Below are positions 6,110-13,536 of a stretch of DNA of 54,672 nt, piece after piece. The DNA is from CAZOJJ01 sp964580105 (GTDB lineage Bacteria; Bacteroidota; Rhodothermia; Rhodothermales; Rubricoccaceae). The position numbers were made by a program, and so were the translations under genes. The notes under the pieces were generated by a model. The model searched no databases and had not been told where the DNA came from. It saw only the letters and a list, made by a program, of their open reading frames with translations. The DNA lies in NCBI GenBank assembly GCA_964580105.1, contig CAZOJJ010000017.1, positions 1 to 54,672 of the forward strand. The letters run 5' to 3'. Position 1 is the first letter of the stretch; the number at the start of each line of letters is the position of its first letter.

Positions 6110-7999
6110 TCAACCGGGAGGGCGGTCGCCGCGGAGGCGGCGGAGGCGCTGGCGGGCCTCGGGGGCCAGGAGCGAGCCGGGGAAGCGGGCGAGAAGGTCG
6201 GCGTAGGCCGCCACCGCCGCCTCGGCGTCGCCGAGGTCACGCTCGTAGACCTCGCCCCGGAGGAAGACCGCGCGCTCGACGAGGTAGGAACCGGCGTGTT
6301 TGCCGGGGAAGGCGTCGAGGGCGGCGAGGGCGTCGGCGGGGCGGCCGAGGGCGCGGAGGGCCTGGATGCGGAGGAAGTCGGCCTCGTCGGCGAGGGGGTG
6401 GCCGGGTGCGGCAGCGGCCAGCTCGTCGAGGGCGGCGAGGGCGTCGGCGGGGCGCTGCCGTCGGTCGAGGAGGGCGGCGCGGGCGTAGAGGCGGAGCGGC
6501 GTCGAGAGCGAGTCCGGCCCGGCGTTCTCGCGGAGGAGCAGCTTGAGGCCGATGGCGTCGTTGGCCACGTCCGTCGCCGTGTTCTCGTTCATCGCCTCAA
6601 CGCGCGCCCTCGCACCGTCGAAGTCGCCCGCGTAGAAGTCGAGGCGGGCCAGCTCGAGGCGGGCCTGTTCGGCCAGCGGGCCGATGCGGAGGCGCTCCTC
6701 GACCTGCGCGAAGGCGGCGCGGGCGGCGTCGAGGTCGCCCCGCTGGAGGGCGACGCGGCCGAGGTCGAGGCGGGCCTGTCCGGCGCGGGCGGGGTCGCCG
6801 GGCCGCGCGGCGAGGTCGCGGAGGAGGGCCTCCGCGGCGTCGTAGTCGCGGAAGACGCGGCGCTGGAGTTCGGCGGCGCGGGCGAGGGCGTCGGCGGCCT
6901 CCGGGCGCTGTGGGAAGCGCGCGGCGAAGTCGGTGTAGTCCGCCAGGGCCTGCTCGTAGAGCGGCGCGGGCCGGCGCTCGCCGTCGCCGTCGAAGGCGCG
7001 TTCCCCGGCGGCCTCGGCCCGGCGTTCGACCAGCCCGGCGCGGGCGTAGAGCGCAAGAGGGGCCATCGCGCCGTCCGGGTGACGCTCCAGGACGTAGGCG
7101 AGGGCGCGCTCGGCCTCGTCGTAGGCACCGCCCACGATGGCCGCCTCGGCGAAGCCGTAGAGCGATTGCCCCTCCTCGCTCTGCAGCCGGTCGATGGCGG
7201 TGTTGGCGTCGAGGGCGGCGGCGTAGTCGCCCCTGGCGAGGGCGATCCAGGCGTCGAGGGCGCGGAGCGGGTGGCTGAGCGGGTTCTGGCGGACGGCCCG
7301 CGCGGTGGCGGCGGCGAACGCCTCGGGCGCTCCTTCGCCTTCCAGCAGCCGGCTCACGCGGCCCTGCACCATTCCCAGGGCGCCGGGGTTGTCCGCGAGG
7401 AAGGCGAGGTACTCGTCGGCAGCGCAGGCGTAGTCGGCGCCGAGGCCGCAGATCTGGGCCAGCTCGTTCTGAAAGAGGGCGGGGTCGCCGAGGCGTTCGC
7501 GGCCCTGGCGGAGCACCCCGGCCGCCTCGGTGAAGAGCCGGAGCTGGCCGAGCTGCGTGGCAACGGTGCGGTAGGTCATCTCGGCGTCGGGCGCGAGGCC
7601 GATGGCCTCGGACCAGGCCGCCTCGGCCTCGTCGGTGCGGCCGGCCTGCTGGAGCGCCGTCGCGCGGTCCACGAGGAGCGAGACGCTCGGGCCCTCGCGC
7701 CCGATCCGGTCGTCCACGAGAGCGACGGCGTCGTCGAACCGGCGGGCCGTCAGGAGCGCGTCGCGGTAGCGGACGTAGACGACGGGCGAGTCGGGGCGCT
7801 CGGCGTAGAGGTCTTCGAGCAGCGCGAGGGCGCGGTCGGGTTGGCCGGCGTTGAGGTACTGCGTCGCCAGCTGGAAGCGCGCCGCGAGGTCGCCGTCCTG
7901 CGCCGGGGCCGGCGCGTCCGAATGGAGCGCTCGCTGCGCGCTCGCCGACGGGGCGAGGGCGAGCAGGAGGAGCGCGGCGAGGAGGCGGACGGGGGACAT
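6110..7999 (-). CDS. Secreted tetratricopeptide-repeat protein
   Basis: A 629-residue protein with a signal peptide (cut near SASAQ, about residue 20) followed almost entirely by TPR-type helical pairs. Examples are LATQYLNAGQPDRALALLEDLYAERPDS near the start, repeated GRxxLQRGDLDAARAAFAQVEER units in the middle, and AYADLLARFPGSLLAPEARQRL at the end. Such proteins are scaffolds; no catalytic domain is seen. It lies upstream of the secreted protein at 4784 on the same strand, and both are exported, so they may work together. The start is the ATG at 7999; a TTG three codons earlier is possible. It is divergent from dxr. Confidence 0.85.
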   Translation of the reverse strand: MSPVRLLAALLLLALAPSASAQRALHSDAPAPAQDGDLAARFQLATQYLNAGQPDRALALLEDLYAERPDSPVVYVRYRDALLTARRFDDAVALVDDRIGREGPSVSLLVDRATALQQAGRTDEAEAAWSEAIGLAPDAEMTYRTVATQLGQLRLFTEAAGVLRQGRERLGDPALFQNELAQICGLGADYACAADEYLAFLADNPGALGMVQGRVSRLLEGEGAPEAFAAATARAVRQNPLSHPLRALDAWIALARGDYAAALDANTAIDRLQSEEGQSLYGFAEAAIVGGAYDEAERALAYVLERHPDGAMAPLALYARAGLVERRAEAAGERAFDGDGERRPAPLYEQALADYTDFAARFPQRPEAADALARAAELQRRVFRDYDAAEALLRDLAARPGDPARAGQARLDLGRVALQRGDLDAARAAFAQVEERLRIGPLAEQARLELARLDFYAGDFDGARARVEAMNENTATDVANDAIGLKLLLRENAGPDSLSTPLRLYARAALLDRRQRPADALAALDELAAAAPGHPLADEADFLRIQALRALGRPADALAALDAFPGKHAGSYLVERAVFLRGEVYERDLGDAEAAVAAYADLLARFPGSLLAPEARQRLRRLRGDRPPG

Positions 8000-8069
8000 G
8001 GCGGGCAAGAAACGAAAATCCGGGTCGGCACGGGCCGAACGCGGCTCGGCCGCCGCTGCCGGGTCCGGC

Positions 8070-8077
8070 TATCTTCC
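8070..8077 (+). promoter_or_regulatory. Candidate -7 promoter element (TATCTTCC)
   Basis: TAnnTT element in the divergent spacer between the TPR gene and dxr, 50 bases before the dxr ATG. No TTG at the -33 distance. Confidence 0.35.
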
Positions 8078-8127
8078 GGCGCTGTCACAACGAGCCGGCG
8101 CGGCCGGTATTGCCACGTACGCCCTCG

Positions 8128-9327
8128 ATGCTCCCTCCGCTCCGCACCCCGCCCGATTCGCCCGCCAGCGCGCCGCGCGACCTCGTCGTGCTGGGCTCGA
8201 CGGGTTCCATCGGCGTGCAGACGCTGGAGATCGCGGCGCTCTTCCCGGAGCGGTTCCGCGTGCGGGCGCTCACGGCCGGGACGAACACGGCGCTGCTGGC
8301 CGAGCAGGCGCGGGCGACCCGGCCCGAGGTCGTCGCCATCGCCGACGAGGCGCGGTACGCCGACCTCGCGGCGGCGCTGGAGGGGACCGGCGTGCGCGTG
8401 CTGGCCGGGGAGGCCGGCGTCTGCGAGGTCGCGTCGCTGGACGGCGTGGACGTCGTCGTGGCGGCCATCGTCGGCGCGGCGGGGCTGCGGCCCACGCTGG
8501 CGGCCGTCGAGCGGGGGCGAACGGTCGCCCTCGCCAACAAGGAGACGCTCGTCGTCGCCGGCGCGCTCGTCCGCGACCGCACCGCCGCCTGCGGCGCGAC
8601 GCTCCTGCCCGTCGATTCCGAGCACTCGGCCATCTTCCAGTGCCTCGTCGGCGAGGACCCCGAGGCGGTCGAGCGGCTGATCCTGACGGCCTCGGGTGGG
8701 CCCTTCCGCACGCGCCCGGCCGACACCTTCGACGCCATCCGCCCGGAGGAGGCCCTCGCGCACCCCAACTGGAGCATGGGCGCCAAGATCACCATAGACT
8801 CGGCCACACTCATGAACAAGGGGCTCGAAGTCATCGAGGCGCGGTGGCTCTTCGGCCTGGGGCCGGACCGGATCGAGGTGCTCGTCCACCCGCAGTCCAT
8901 CGTCCATTCGATGGTGGCCTTCCGCGACGGCTCGACGAAGGCGCAGCTCGGCGTGCCGGACATGAAGGTGCCCATCCAGTACGCCCTCACGTACCCCGAC
9001 CGCTGGCCCGCGCCGCACGAGCGGCTCGACTGGACGACGCTCCGCTGCCTCGACTTCGAGGCGCCCGACCTCAGCCGCTTCCCCTGCCTCGGGCTCGCCT
9101 TCGAGGCGCTCCGCCGGGGCGGCACGGCGCCCGCCGCGCTCAACGCGGCCAACGAGGCCGCCGTGGCCCTCTTCCTCGACGGGGCCGTCCGCTTCACCGA
9201 CGTGCCCCGCCTCATCGAGGCGGCGATGGACGCCGACGCCGGGGCGGCCGGCGACGACCTCGACGCGCTCACCGAGGCGGACCGGGCCGCGCGGGCACAC
9301 GTCAGGGCACGGGCGAGAGCGGCGTGA
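8128..9327 (+). CDS. dxr: 1-deoxy-D-xylulose 5-phosphate reductoisomerase
   Basis: Second enzyme of the MEP isoprenoid pathway: converts DXP to MEP with NADPH, in the cytosol. The protein has 399 residues from the ATG. GSTGSIG (residues 23-29) binds NADPH; NKET (137-140), DSEHSAIF (163-170, metal ligands Asp and Glu), TASGGPF (187-193), SMGAK (216-220) and NKGLEVIEA (230-238) form the active site. It supplies precursor to the undecaprenyl synthase encoded at 14977. In many bacteria dxr sits beside rseP; here a 4.2-kb accessory insert separates the two. A TTG six codons earlier is a weaker start. Confidence 0.97.
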   Translation: MLPPLRTPPDSPASAPRDLVVLGSTGSIGVQTLEIAALFPERFRVRALTAGTNTALLAEQARATRPEVVAIADEARYADLAAALEGTGVRVLAGEAGVCEVASLDGVDVVVAAIVGAAGLRPTLAAVERGRTVALANKETLVVAGALVRDRTAACGATLLPVDSEHSAIFQCLVGEDPEAVERLILTASGGPFRTRPADTFDAIRPEEALAHPNWSMGAKITIDSATLMNKGLEVIEARWLFGLGPDRIEVLVHPQSIVHSMVAFRDGSTKAQLGVPDMKVPIQYALTYPDRWPAPHERLDWTTLRCLDFEAPDLSRFPCLGLAFEALRRGGTAPAALNAANEAAVALFLDGAVRFTDVPRLIEAAMDADAGAAGDDLDALTEADRAARAHVRARARAA

Positions 9328-9364
9328 GGGCGCGGTGCTCAAGGTGCTGCGCCGGGCATCGAAC

Positions 9365-10336
9365 CTACAGCTCGCTGTCGATCACTTCCCAGTACCGGCT
9401 CCCGCCCTCGGAGACCGCTCGAACGCGCACGTAGGTGTAGGGCAAGGCCAGGTAGATCACGAAGCCTCCAGGATTGCCCTTGCTACGAATCGATTCCTGA
9501 AAGGGGAAGGGGCCAGAGACATACGCCCCTTCGATCTTGACGGCCAGGCCGGATCCTCCGACGCGCATGATGTGGAATTCGAGCCCGTCGCGGTCGTTTG
9601 GTGTGACTCCGGATACCCGCGTGATGCGAGGCAACGTGATGACGACCTCATCCTCATCGACGGTGACCCGGTGGTACATCGGGTCGTTGTGCTTGATCTG
9701 GTAGTCGCCATCGTGCGTGAGCCCACGCCGGGCGACCGTCGGCCCCTGCGTCTCGTAGACGCCGTAGGCGTACTGCGCGTCGTAGGGGCCGCTGTAGACG
9801 ATCCGGTCCACCAAATGGGGCTTGTTGATAAGCTGGACGGTGTTTCCACTCGTGTTTTGAGGGAGCCCGGCGTCGGGATAGTACGGCTGTATACGCTCCA
9901 CGACGAGCCCGTCGAACGTGCCCTCGTCGAGCTGCACGATGGCCTCGGCGATGGGAACCTCGTCGGCGATACTCCCGCCGCCGCCCTGTCCGCCCTCGAA
10001 GGCACCCCCGAAGAGCAGCCCGGCGTAGAGCGACGAGTTGTAGGGGAGCCCGACATGCACACCCCGGATCGCCACGTCTCGGATCCGAGAGCCGGTGGCG
10101 TAGTGGAGCCGGGCCGCCGGGCCGTAGAGGAAGTTCTGGAAGATGCCGTCCACGCTGATCCCGGAGTAGCTGTTCTCGCCCGGGTCGTTCCCGCTCTTAT
10201 CCGGCTTGCCGAAGACGACCTCGCCCTCGAAGTCGGTTCCGATGCGGGGGGAGGAGTTGAAGGCGTAGACCTGGCGGAGGGCCACGTTCCGCACGCCGTT
10301 GTAGAAGCGGACGCCGCTCTTGAGCGTCAGCTCCAC
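9365..10336 (-). CDS. C-terminal part of a beta-helix protein, cut off by an in-frame TGA
   Basis: This frame continues without shift from the gene at 10337-11512: the codon straight after its TGA is the GTG opening this stretch (GTG GAG CTG ACG). The 323 residues begin in mid-helix (VELTLKSGVRFYNGVRNVAL), so this is not a natural N-terminus. Rung-like repeats (YSGISVDGIFQNFLYG, GSRIRDVAIRGVHVGLP) continue to about residue 160. A beta-rich tail (VTVDEDEVVITLPRI, VYLALPYTYVRVR) follows, as in phage tail-spike or pectate-lyase-like proteins. It is either a pseudogene half, a product of readthrough, or a sequencing error; restart translation at the GTG cannot be excluded. Confidence 0.7.
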   Translation of the reverse strand: MELTLKSGVRFYNGVRNVALRQVYAFNSSPRIGTDFEGEVVFGKPDKSGNDPGENSYSGISVDGIFQNFLYGPAARLHYATGSRIRDVAIRGVHVGLPYNSSLYAGLLFGGAFEGGQGGGGSIADEVPIAEAIVQLDEGTFDGLVVERIQPYYPDAGLPQNTSGNTVQLINKPHLVDRIVYSGPYDAQYAYGVYETQGPTVARRGLTHDGDYQIKHNDPMYHRVTVDEDEVVITLPRITRVSGVTPNDRDGLEFHIMRVGGSGLAVKIEGAYVSGPFPFQESIRSKGNPGGFVIYLALPYTYVRVRAVSEGGSRYWEVIDSEL

Positions 10337-11512
10337 TCAGACCACGGAGAAGTCCACGTTCACGGCGCCTTTCCCGAACACGATGCCGTCGTCGCAGACC
10401 TCCGCGTTGATGAACTGCCCGGAGAGGCTGCCGATGAGCTTGCCCTCGGTCTGGTTGTCGCCGATGAGGATGCCCTTCTCGAAGAAGTAGCTGTTGGTGG
10501 GGGTGGGGTTGTCGGTCCGGGGGTCGCCGAAGACGCTCAGGCGGTCGAGCACCGACTGCCCGGAGATGTAGTAGGGGTTCTCGTCGGTGTGCATCCAGAA
10601 GCCCTTGCCGCTCGACCGGGTGGGGTTCGGGTACCGCTCGGTGTCGATGAGGCGCTTGACGGTGACCTGGACGAACCGGCTGAAGATGACCTCGCTGGCG
10701 TTGATGCCGTCGCCGTCGCCGAACTGGGTGACCTTCACGTTGAGGAGCTCGTTGGAGGAGACGGCCTGCCAGAGCCGGAGGACGGCGAAGCCGGCGTCGG
10801 TGGCGGCCTGGAGCTCGAGGTCGCGGAGGCCGAAGAGGCCGAACTTGCGGAAGACGCAGCCGGGCGCCCAGCGGTTGCCGGGAGCGTCTCCGACGAGGAA
10901 GGCGTGCGCGGCCGTGTTGCCCTCGTAGGAGAGGACGGTGGTGAGGTTCTGGCCCTGGAGGATGATGCGGCCGGCGACGGTGACCTTCTCCTGGCCGGGG
11001 TCGCACCCCTCCGTGTCCTCGGTCTTTCGGTTGAAGACGATGGGCGTGTCGAGGCGGATGGTGCCGGCGGGGAGGCGGACGATCCAGCAGTCGCCCTCAC
11101 CGGGGTCGTTGCCGGGGCGGGGCCAGGTGGCGTCGGAGGCGAGCACCTCGTCCACACATCGCTGTAGGCGCTGGGCGTTGTCACTCGCGCTGGCCTTGGG
11201 GCTGACGCCGTAGACGCGCTCGGCGTCGATGACGCCCGCCGGCGGGTCCATCCACCGCCACACACCCATCTCTCCTTTCCGCAGCCCCGAATAATCCGGT
11301 GCAAAGCCGACGTACTGCGGGACATGTTCTACCCCGCTCACTGGGTCCTTATAGAGCGGGCCGACGTAGCTCGTCGGGTCCCAGACGAAGATGCTCTCAC
11401 GCTTCGGAGCGGTGGCCTCACGGGAGCGGAAAATCTCGCCGTTCAGGATGACGGTCAGGTTCGGATTCTTGCTCCGCATGAAGGCGATGTCGCCGTCGAT
11501 GGTGTCGGGCAT
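10337..11512 (-). CDS. N-terminal part of a right-handed beta-helix (pectate-lyase-like) protein
   Basis: 391 residues from the ATG giving MPDTIDGDIAF. No signal peptide is visible. After a head of about 130 residues comes the entry to a pectate-lyase-3-like helix: VYGVSPKASASDNAQRLQRC, then RLPAGTIRLDTPIVF, then rungs such as VAGRIILQGQNLTTVLSYEG and GCVFRKFGLFGLRDLELQAA. The frame ends at TGA (10337-10339) in the middle of a rung, and the same frame goes on for 323 codons. A GTG 42 codons upstream (11638) would place the N-terminus inside the inverted-repeat region and is unlikely. The family includes polysaccharide lyases and tail-spike adhesins; the substrate is unknown. Confidence 0.72.
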   Translation of the reverse strand: MPDTIDGDIAFMRSKNPNLTVILNGEIFRSREATAPKRESIFVWDPTSYVGPLYKDPVSGVEHVPQYVGFAPDYSGLRKGEMGVWRWMDPPAGVIDAERVYGVSPKASASDNAQRLQRCVDEVLASDATWPRPGNDPGEGDCWIVRLPAGTIRLDTPIVFNRKTEDTEGCDPGQEKVTVAGRIILQGQNLTTVLSYEGNTAAHAFLVGDAPGNRWAPGCVFRKFGLFGLRDLELQAATDAGFAVLRLWQAVSSNELLNVKVTQFGDGDGINASEVIFSRFVQVTVKRLIDTERYPNPTRSSGKGFWMHTDENPYYISGQSVLDRLSVFGDPRTDNPTPTNSYFFEKGILIGDNQTEGKLIGSLSGQFINAEVCDDGIVFGKGAVNVDFSVV

Positions 11513-11551
11513 GGTGATTTGCGGGTTAGTGGTAGAAAAGGAGGAAGTCGG

Positions 11552-11660
11552 GGTTACGTTGGAGGGCGCAGCCGTGTCTATGGTGATCCCAGGTGGTCCT
11601 GAGCCCGGGCGCGTTACCCGTGTTGAGGTAATAGACACGGCGCCGTGCGAAGACGTAACC
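11552..11660. repeat. Symmetric composite inverted repeat between divergent genes
   Basis: Two nested pairs of arms: GGTTACGT (11552-11559) pairs with ACGTAACC (11653-11660), and GCCGTGTCTAT (11571-11581) pairs with ATAGACACGGC (11631-11641). The gap between outer and inner arm is 11 bases on both sides. The inner 49 bases are unpaired. It lies between the beta-helix gene and the divergent secreted protein. It could be a paired operator, a structured element or a remnant of a small mobile sequence. Confidence 0.75.
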
Positions 11661-11662
11661 GC

Positions 11663-11670
11663 TACATTTG
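11663..11670 (+). promoter_or_regulatory. Candidate -7 promoter element (TACATTTG)
   Basis: A perfect match to the Bacteroidota -7 consensus TAnnTTTG, 16 bases before the ATG at 11687, directly downstream of the composite inverted repeat. No TTG occurs at the -33 distance, which may fit activator dependence. Confidence 0.5.
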
Positions 11671-11686
11671 AAAGAGCTCGTCTCCC

Positions 11687-13402
11687 ATGCGCCTCCTTGC
11701 TATCCTCCTCCTCACGTTATGCCTGGTGGGCTCCGCCTCTGCCCAGCCTACCGCTCTCGACACGCTCTTCGCGCCCGAACCCTGCGCCTTCTGCGGCTTC
11801 GGCTTCAGCCTCGACGCCGCAGCCGACGAGGAGGGCACGGTTCGCCTCCTCACCAACGAGCGCTACCGGGCCCCCGACGGGGCCGCTTACGTCCTCGCCT
11901 ACGACCCCGCCACGGGAGCCGTTACCGTCGAAGACAGCCTGGGTAGCAAGTCCCCTGATGGTGGCCTCGGCAACGCCGTCGCACTCACCCACGGTGCGGA
12001 TACCCCGCTCGCCCTGCTCAGCAACGGCGGACAGGTGGCCCTGTGGCGGCGGCAGTCCGGTGGAACGTGGGCACTGGAGGCGTTGCTGTCAGGGATCAGC
12101 AAACCGGGCATTGGGATCCCGCAGTTCGGATCCGCCCTTGCAGGTACGCGGCTCCCGAGTGGGGAGGAACTGGTGTTTGTGGGCGCGCAGAACGGGGGCG
12201 ACGACCCGACCGGGGGATCACGTGAAGGCTCGGCCTACGCCTTCATCCGCGCCCCCGGCACGCCGCCCGGCCCCGACGCCTGGGCCATGGAGGCCCGCCT
12301 CCTCGCCCCCGATGGCGAGGAGGGCGACCGGTTCGGCACGGCCGTCGCCCTCCTTCCTACGCCTGGCCTGCCCGGCGGGCATGGAGGCGACGCCCTCGCC
12401 CTCGTCGGCGCCGACCGCCACCCCCGCACGGACGGACACGACGGCGCCGTCTACGTCCTGGCCCGCGACGGGGCTTCCGGCGCCTGGGCCTTCGCCGAGA
12501 AGATCACGTCTTCCGACCTCCAGAACTTCGACTACTTCGGCTCGTCGGTCGCCCTGCTCCCGCTCCCCGGCGGGGCGCCCGGCGAGGCCCTCGCCCTCGT
12601 CGGGGCCACGGGCGATGCGACCGGCGCCCCGCGCTCAGGTTCGGCCTACGCGTTCCGCCGCGAGGCCGACGCCTCGGCCCCCTCCGGCTTCCGCTGGGTG
12701 GAGGAGGCAAAACTGCTCCCCGAACGGCCCGGCCTTGGCCTCGCCTTCGGCCACGCCGTCGCTCTGGCCGCCGACACCCTCGCGAGTGGCACGCCCATCG
12801 CTGTCGGTCTGGTGGGCGCCAGCCCATCGGGGGAGACGGGGAGCCACCCCTCCGAGGTGGGCTTCTACGTCCGCACGGTCGGCGTGGGCGGCGCGGCGGT
12901 GTGGACCCGCCGGGCCACGCTGGCGACGGGGGCCGAGGGGCCGGAGGCGGCCGACTGGTTCGGGCACGCCGTCGCTTTCGCCGCCACCCCGTCCGGTCCG
13001 CTCGCGCTGGTGGGCGCGTACTACTCGAACGCGGCGCAGGAACAGGGCTATCCAGATACGGGTCTGGCAGCGGGGGCGGTGTTCGTCTACGACGGGCGGG
13101 CCACGGTGGACACGGAGCCCGAGGCGGCCGAGACGCTGCCCGAGGCGGGCACGCTGAGCGTCCGGCCGAACCCTGCGCGGGGGCAGGCGGAGGTCCGCTT
13201 CACGCTGGCCGCGCCCGCCTCGGTGCGGGTGTCGGCCTACGACGTACTCGGCCGCGCGGTGGCCGTGCTCCACGAGGGGCCGATGGGGGCGGGCGCGCAT
13301 ACGCTACCGTTCGACACACACCGTCTGGCGCCGGGGACGTACGCCGTCGTGCTGGAGGCCGACGGGCACCAGGCGGCCCGGATGCTCACGGTGATGCGGT
13401 GA
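11687..13402 (+). CDS. Secreted FG-GAP-like repeat protein with T9SS sorting domain
   Basis: A 571-residue exported protein. Residues 1-19 are a signal peptide (SASAQ). The body holds about six integrin-alpha-like repeats built around 'RFGTAVALLP...ALVGA', 'YFGSSVALLP...ALVGATGD' and 'WFGHAVAFA...ALVGAYYS', each followed by a G-S/A-YAF-type strand; these form a beta-propeller. The last 80 residues are a type A C-terminal sorting domain: LSVRPNPARGQAEVRFTL, VSAYDVLGRAVAVLHEG, LAPGTYAVVLEADG, ending TVMR. The domain directs export through the type IX secretion system and surface anchoring. CAFCGFGF near the mature N-terminus offers a possible disulfide. The ligand is unknown. Confidence 0.85.
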   Translation: MRLLAILLLTLCLVGSASAQPTALDTLFAPEPCAFCGFGFSLDAAADEEGTVRLLTNERYRAPDGAAYVLAYDPATGAVTVEDSLGSKSPDGGLGNAVALTHGADTPLALLSNGGQVALWRRQSGGTWALEALLSGISKPGIGIPQFGSALAGTRLPSGEELVFVGAQNGGDDPTGGSREGSAYAFIRAPGTPPGPDAWAMEARLLAPDGEEGDRFGTAVALLPTPGLPGGHGGDALALVGADRHPRTDGHDGAVYVLARDGASGAWAFAEKITSSDLQNFDYFGSSVALLPLPGGAPGEALALVGATGDATGAPRSGSAYAFRREADASAPSGFRWVEEAKLLPERPGLGLAFGHAVALAADTLASGTPIAVGLVGASPSGETGSHPSEVGFYVRTVGVGGAAVWTRRATLATGAEGPEAADWFGHAVAFAATPSGPLALVGAYYSNAAQEQGYPDTGLAAGAVFVYDGRATVDTEPEAAETLPEAGTLSVRPNPARGQAEVRFTLAAPASVRVSAYDVLGRAVAVLHEGPMGAGAHTLPFDTHRLAPGTYAVVLEADGHQAARMLTVMR

Positions 13403-13465
13403 CCCGCAGGCGCGTCCGGTCGATCCCTTCCCGGTGAATTGTTCGCCGCCCGAAACGAAGGCGCG

Positions 13466-13473
13466 TAGTTTGG
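13466..13473 (+). promoter_or_regulatory. Candidate -7 promoter element (TAGTTTGG)
   Basis: TAnnTTG-type element 64 bases before the rseP start. A TTG at 13439-13441 lies 24 bases upstream of it, rather far for a -33 box. Confidence 0.35.
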
Positions 13474-13536
13474 GCGTAGACGATCCGAGGCCCGCCGCGC
13501 GTTGAGCGGGCCTCGCTCACGCCCGCCCCCCGCTGC

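Noticed and set aside
4856..8680. Very long open frame on the plus strand opposite the secreted protein and TPR genes
   Set aside because: High GC removes stop codons from wrong frames. The reading is a low-complexity Arg/Gly/Glu/Val string with no domain, and the minus-strand genes have signal peptides and family motifs.
10337..10339. TGA as a selenocysteine codon
   Set aside because: No SECIS-like hairpin is evident directly downstream, the protein is not of a known selenoprotein family, and a beta-helix rung has no need for a redox residue. A nonsense change or sequencing error is simpler.
11552..11660. Integron attC site
   Set aside because: The ends read GTTACG...CGTAAC, the opposite of the attC order (AAC...GTT), there is no integrase gene, and the arms do not fit the L/R box layout.
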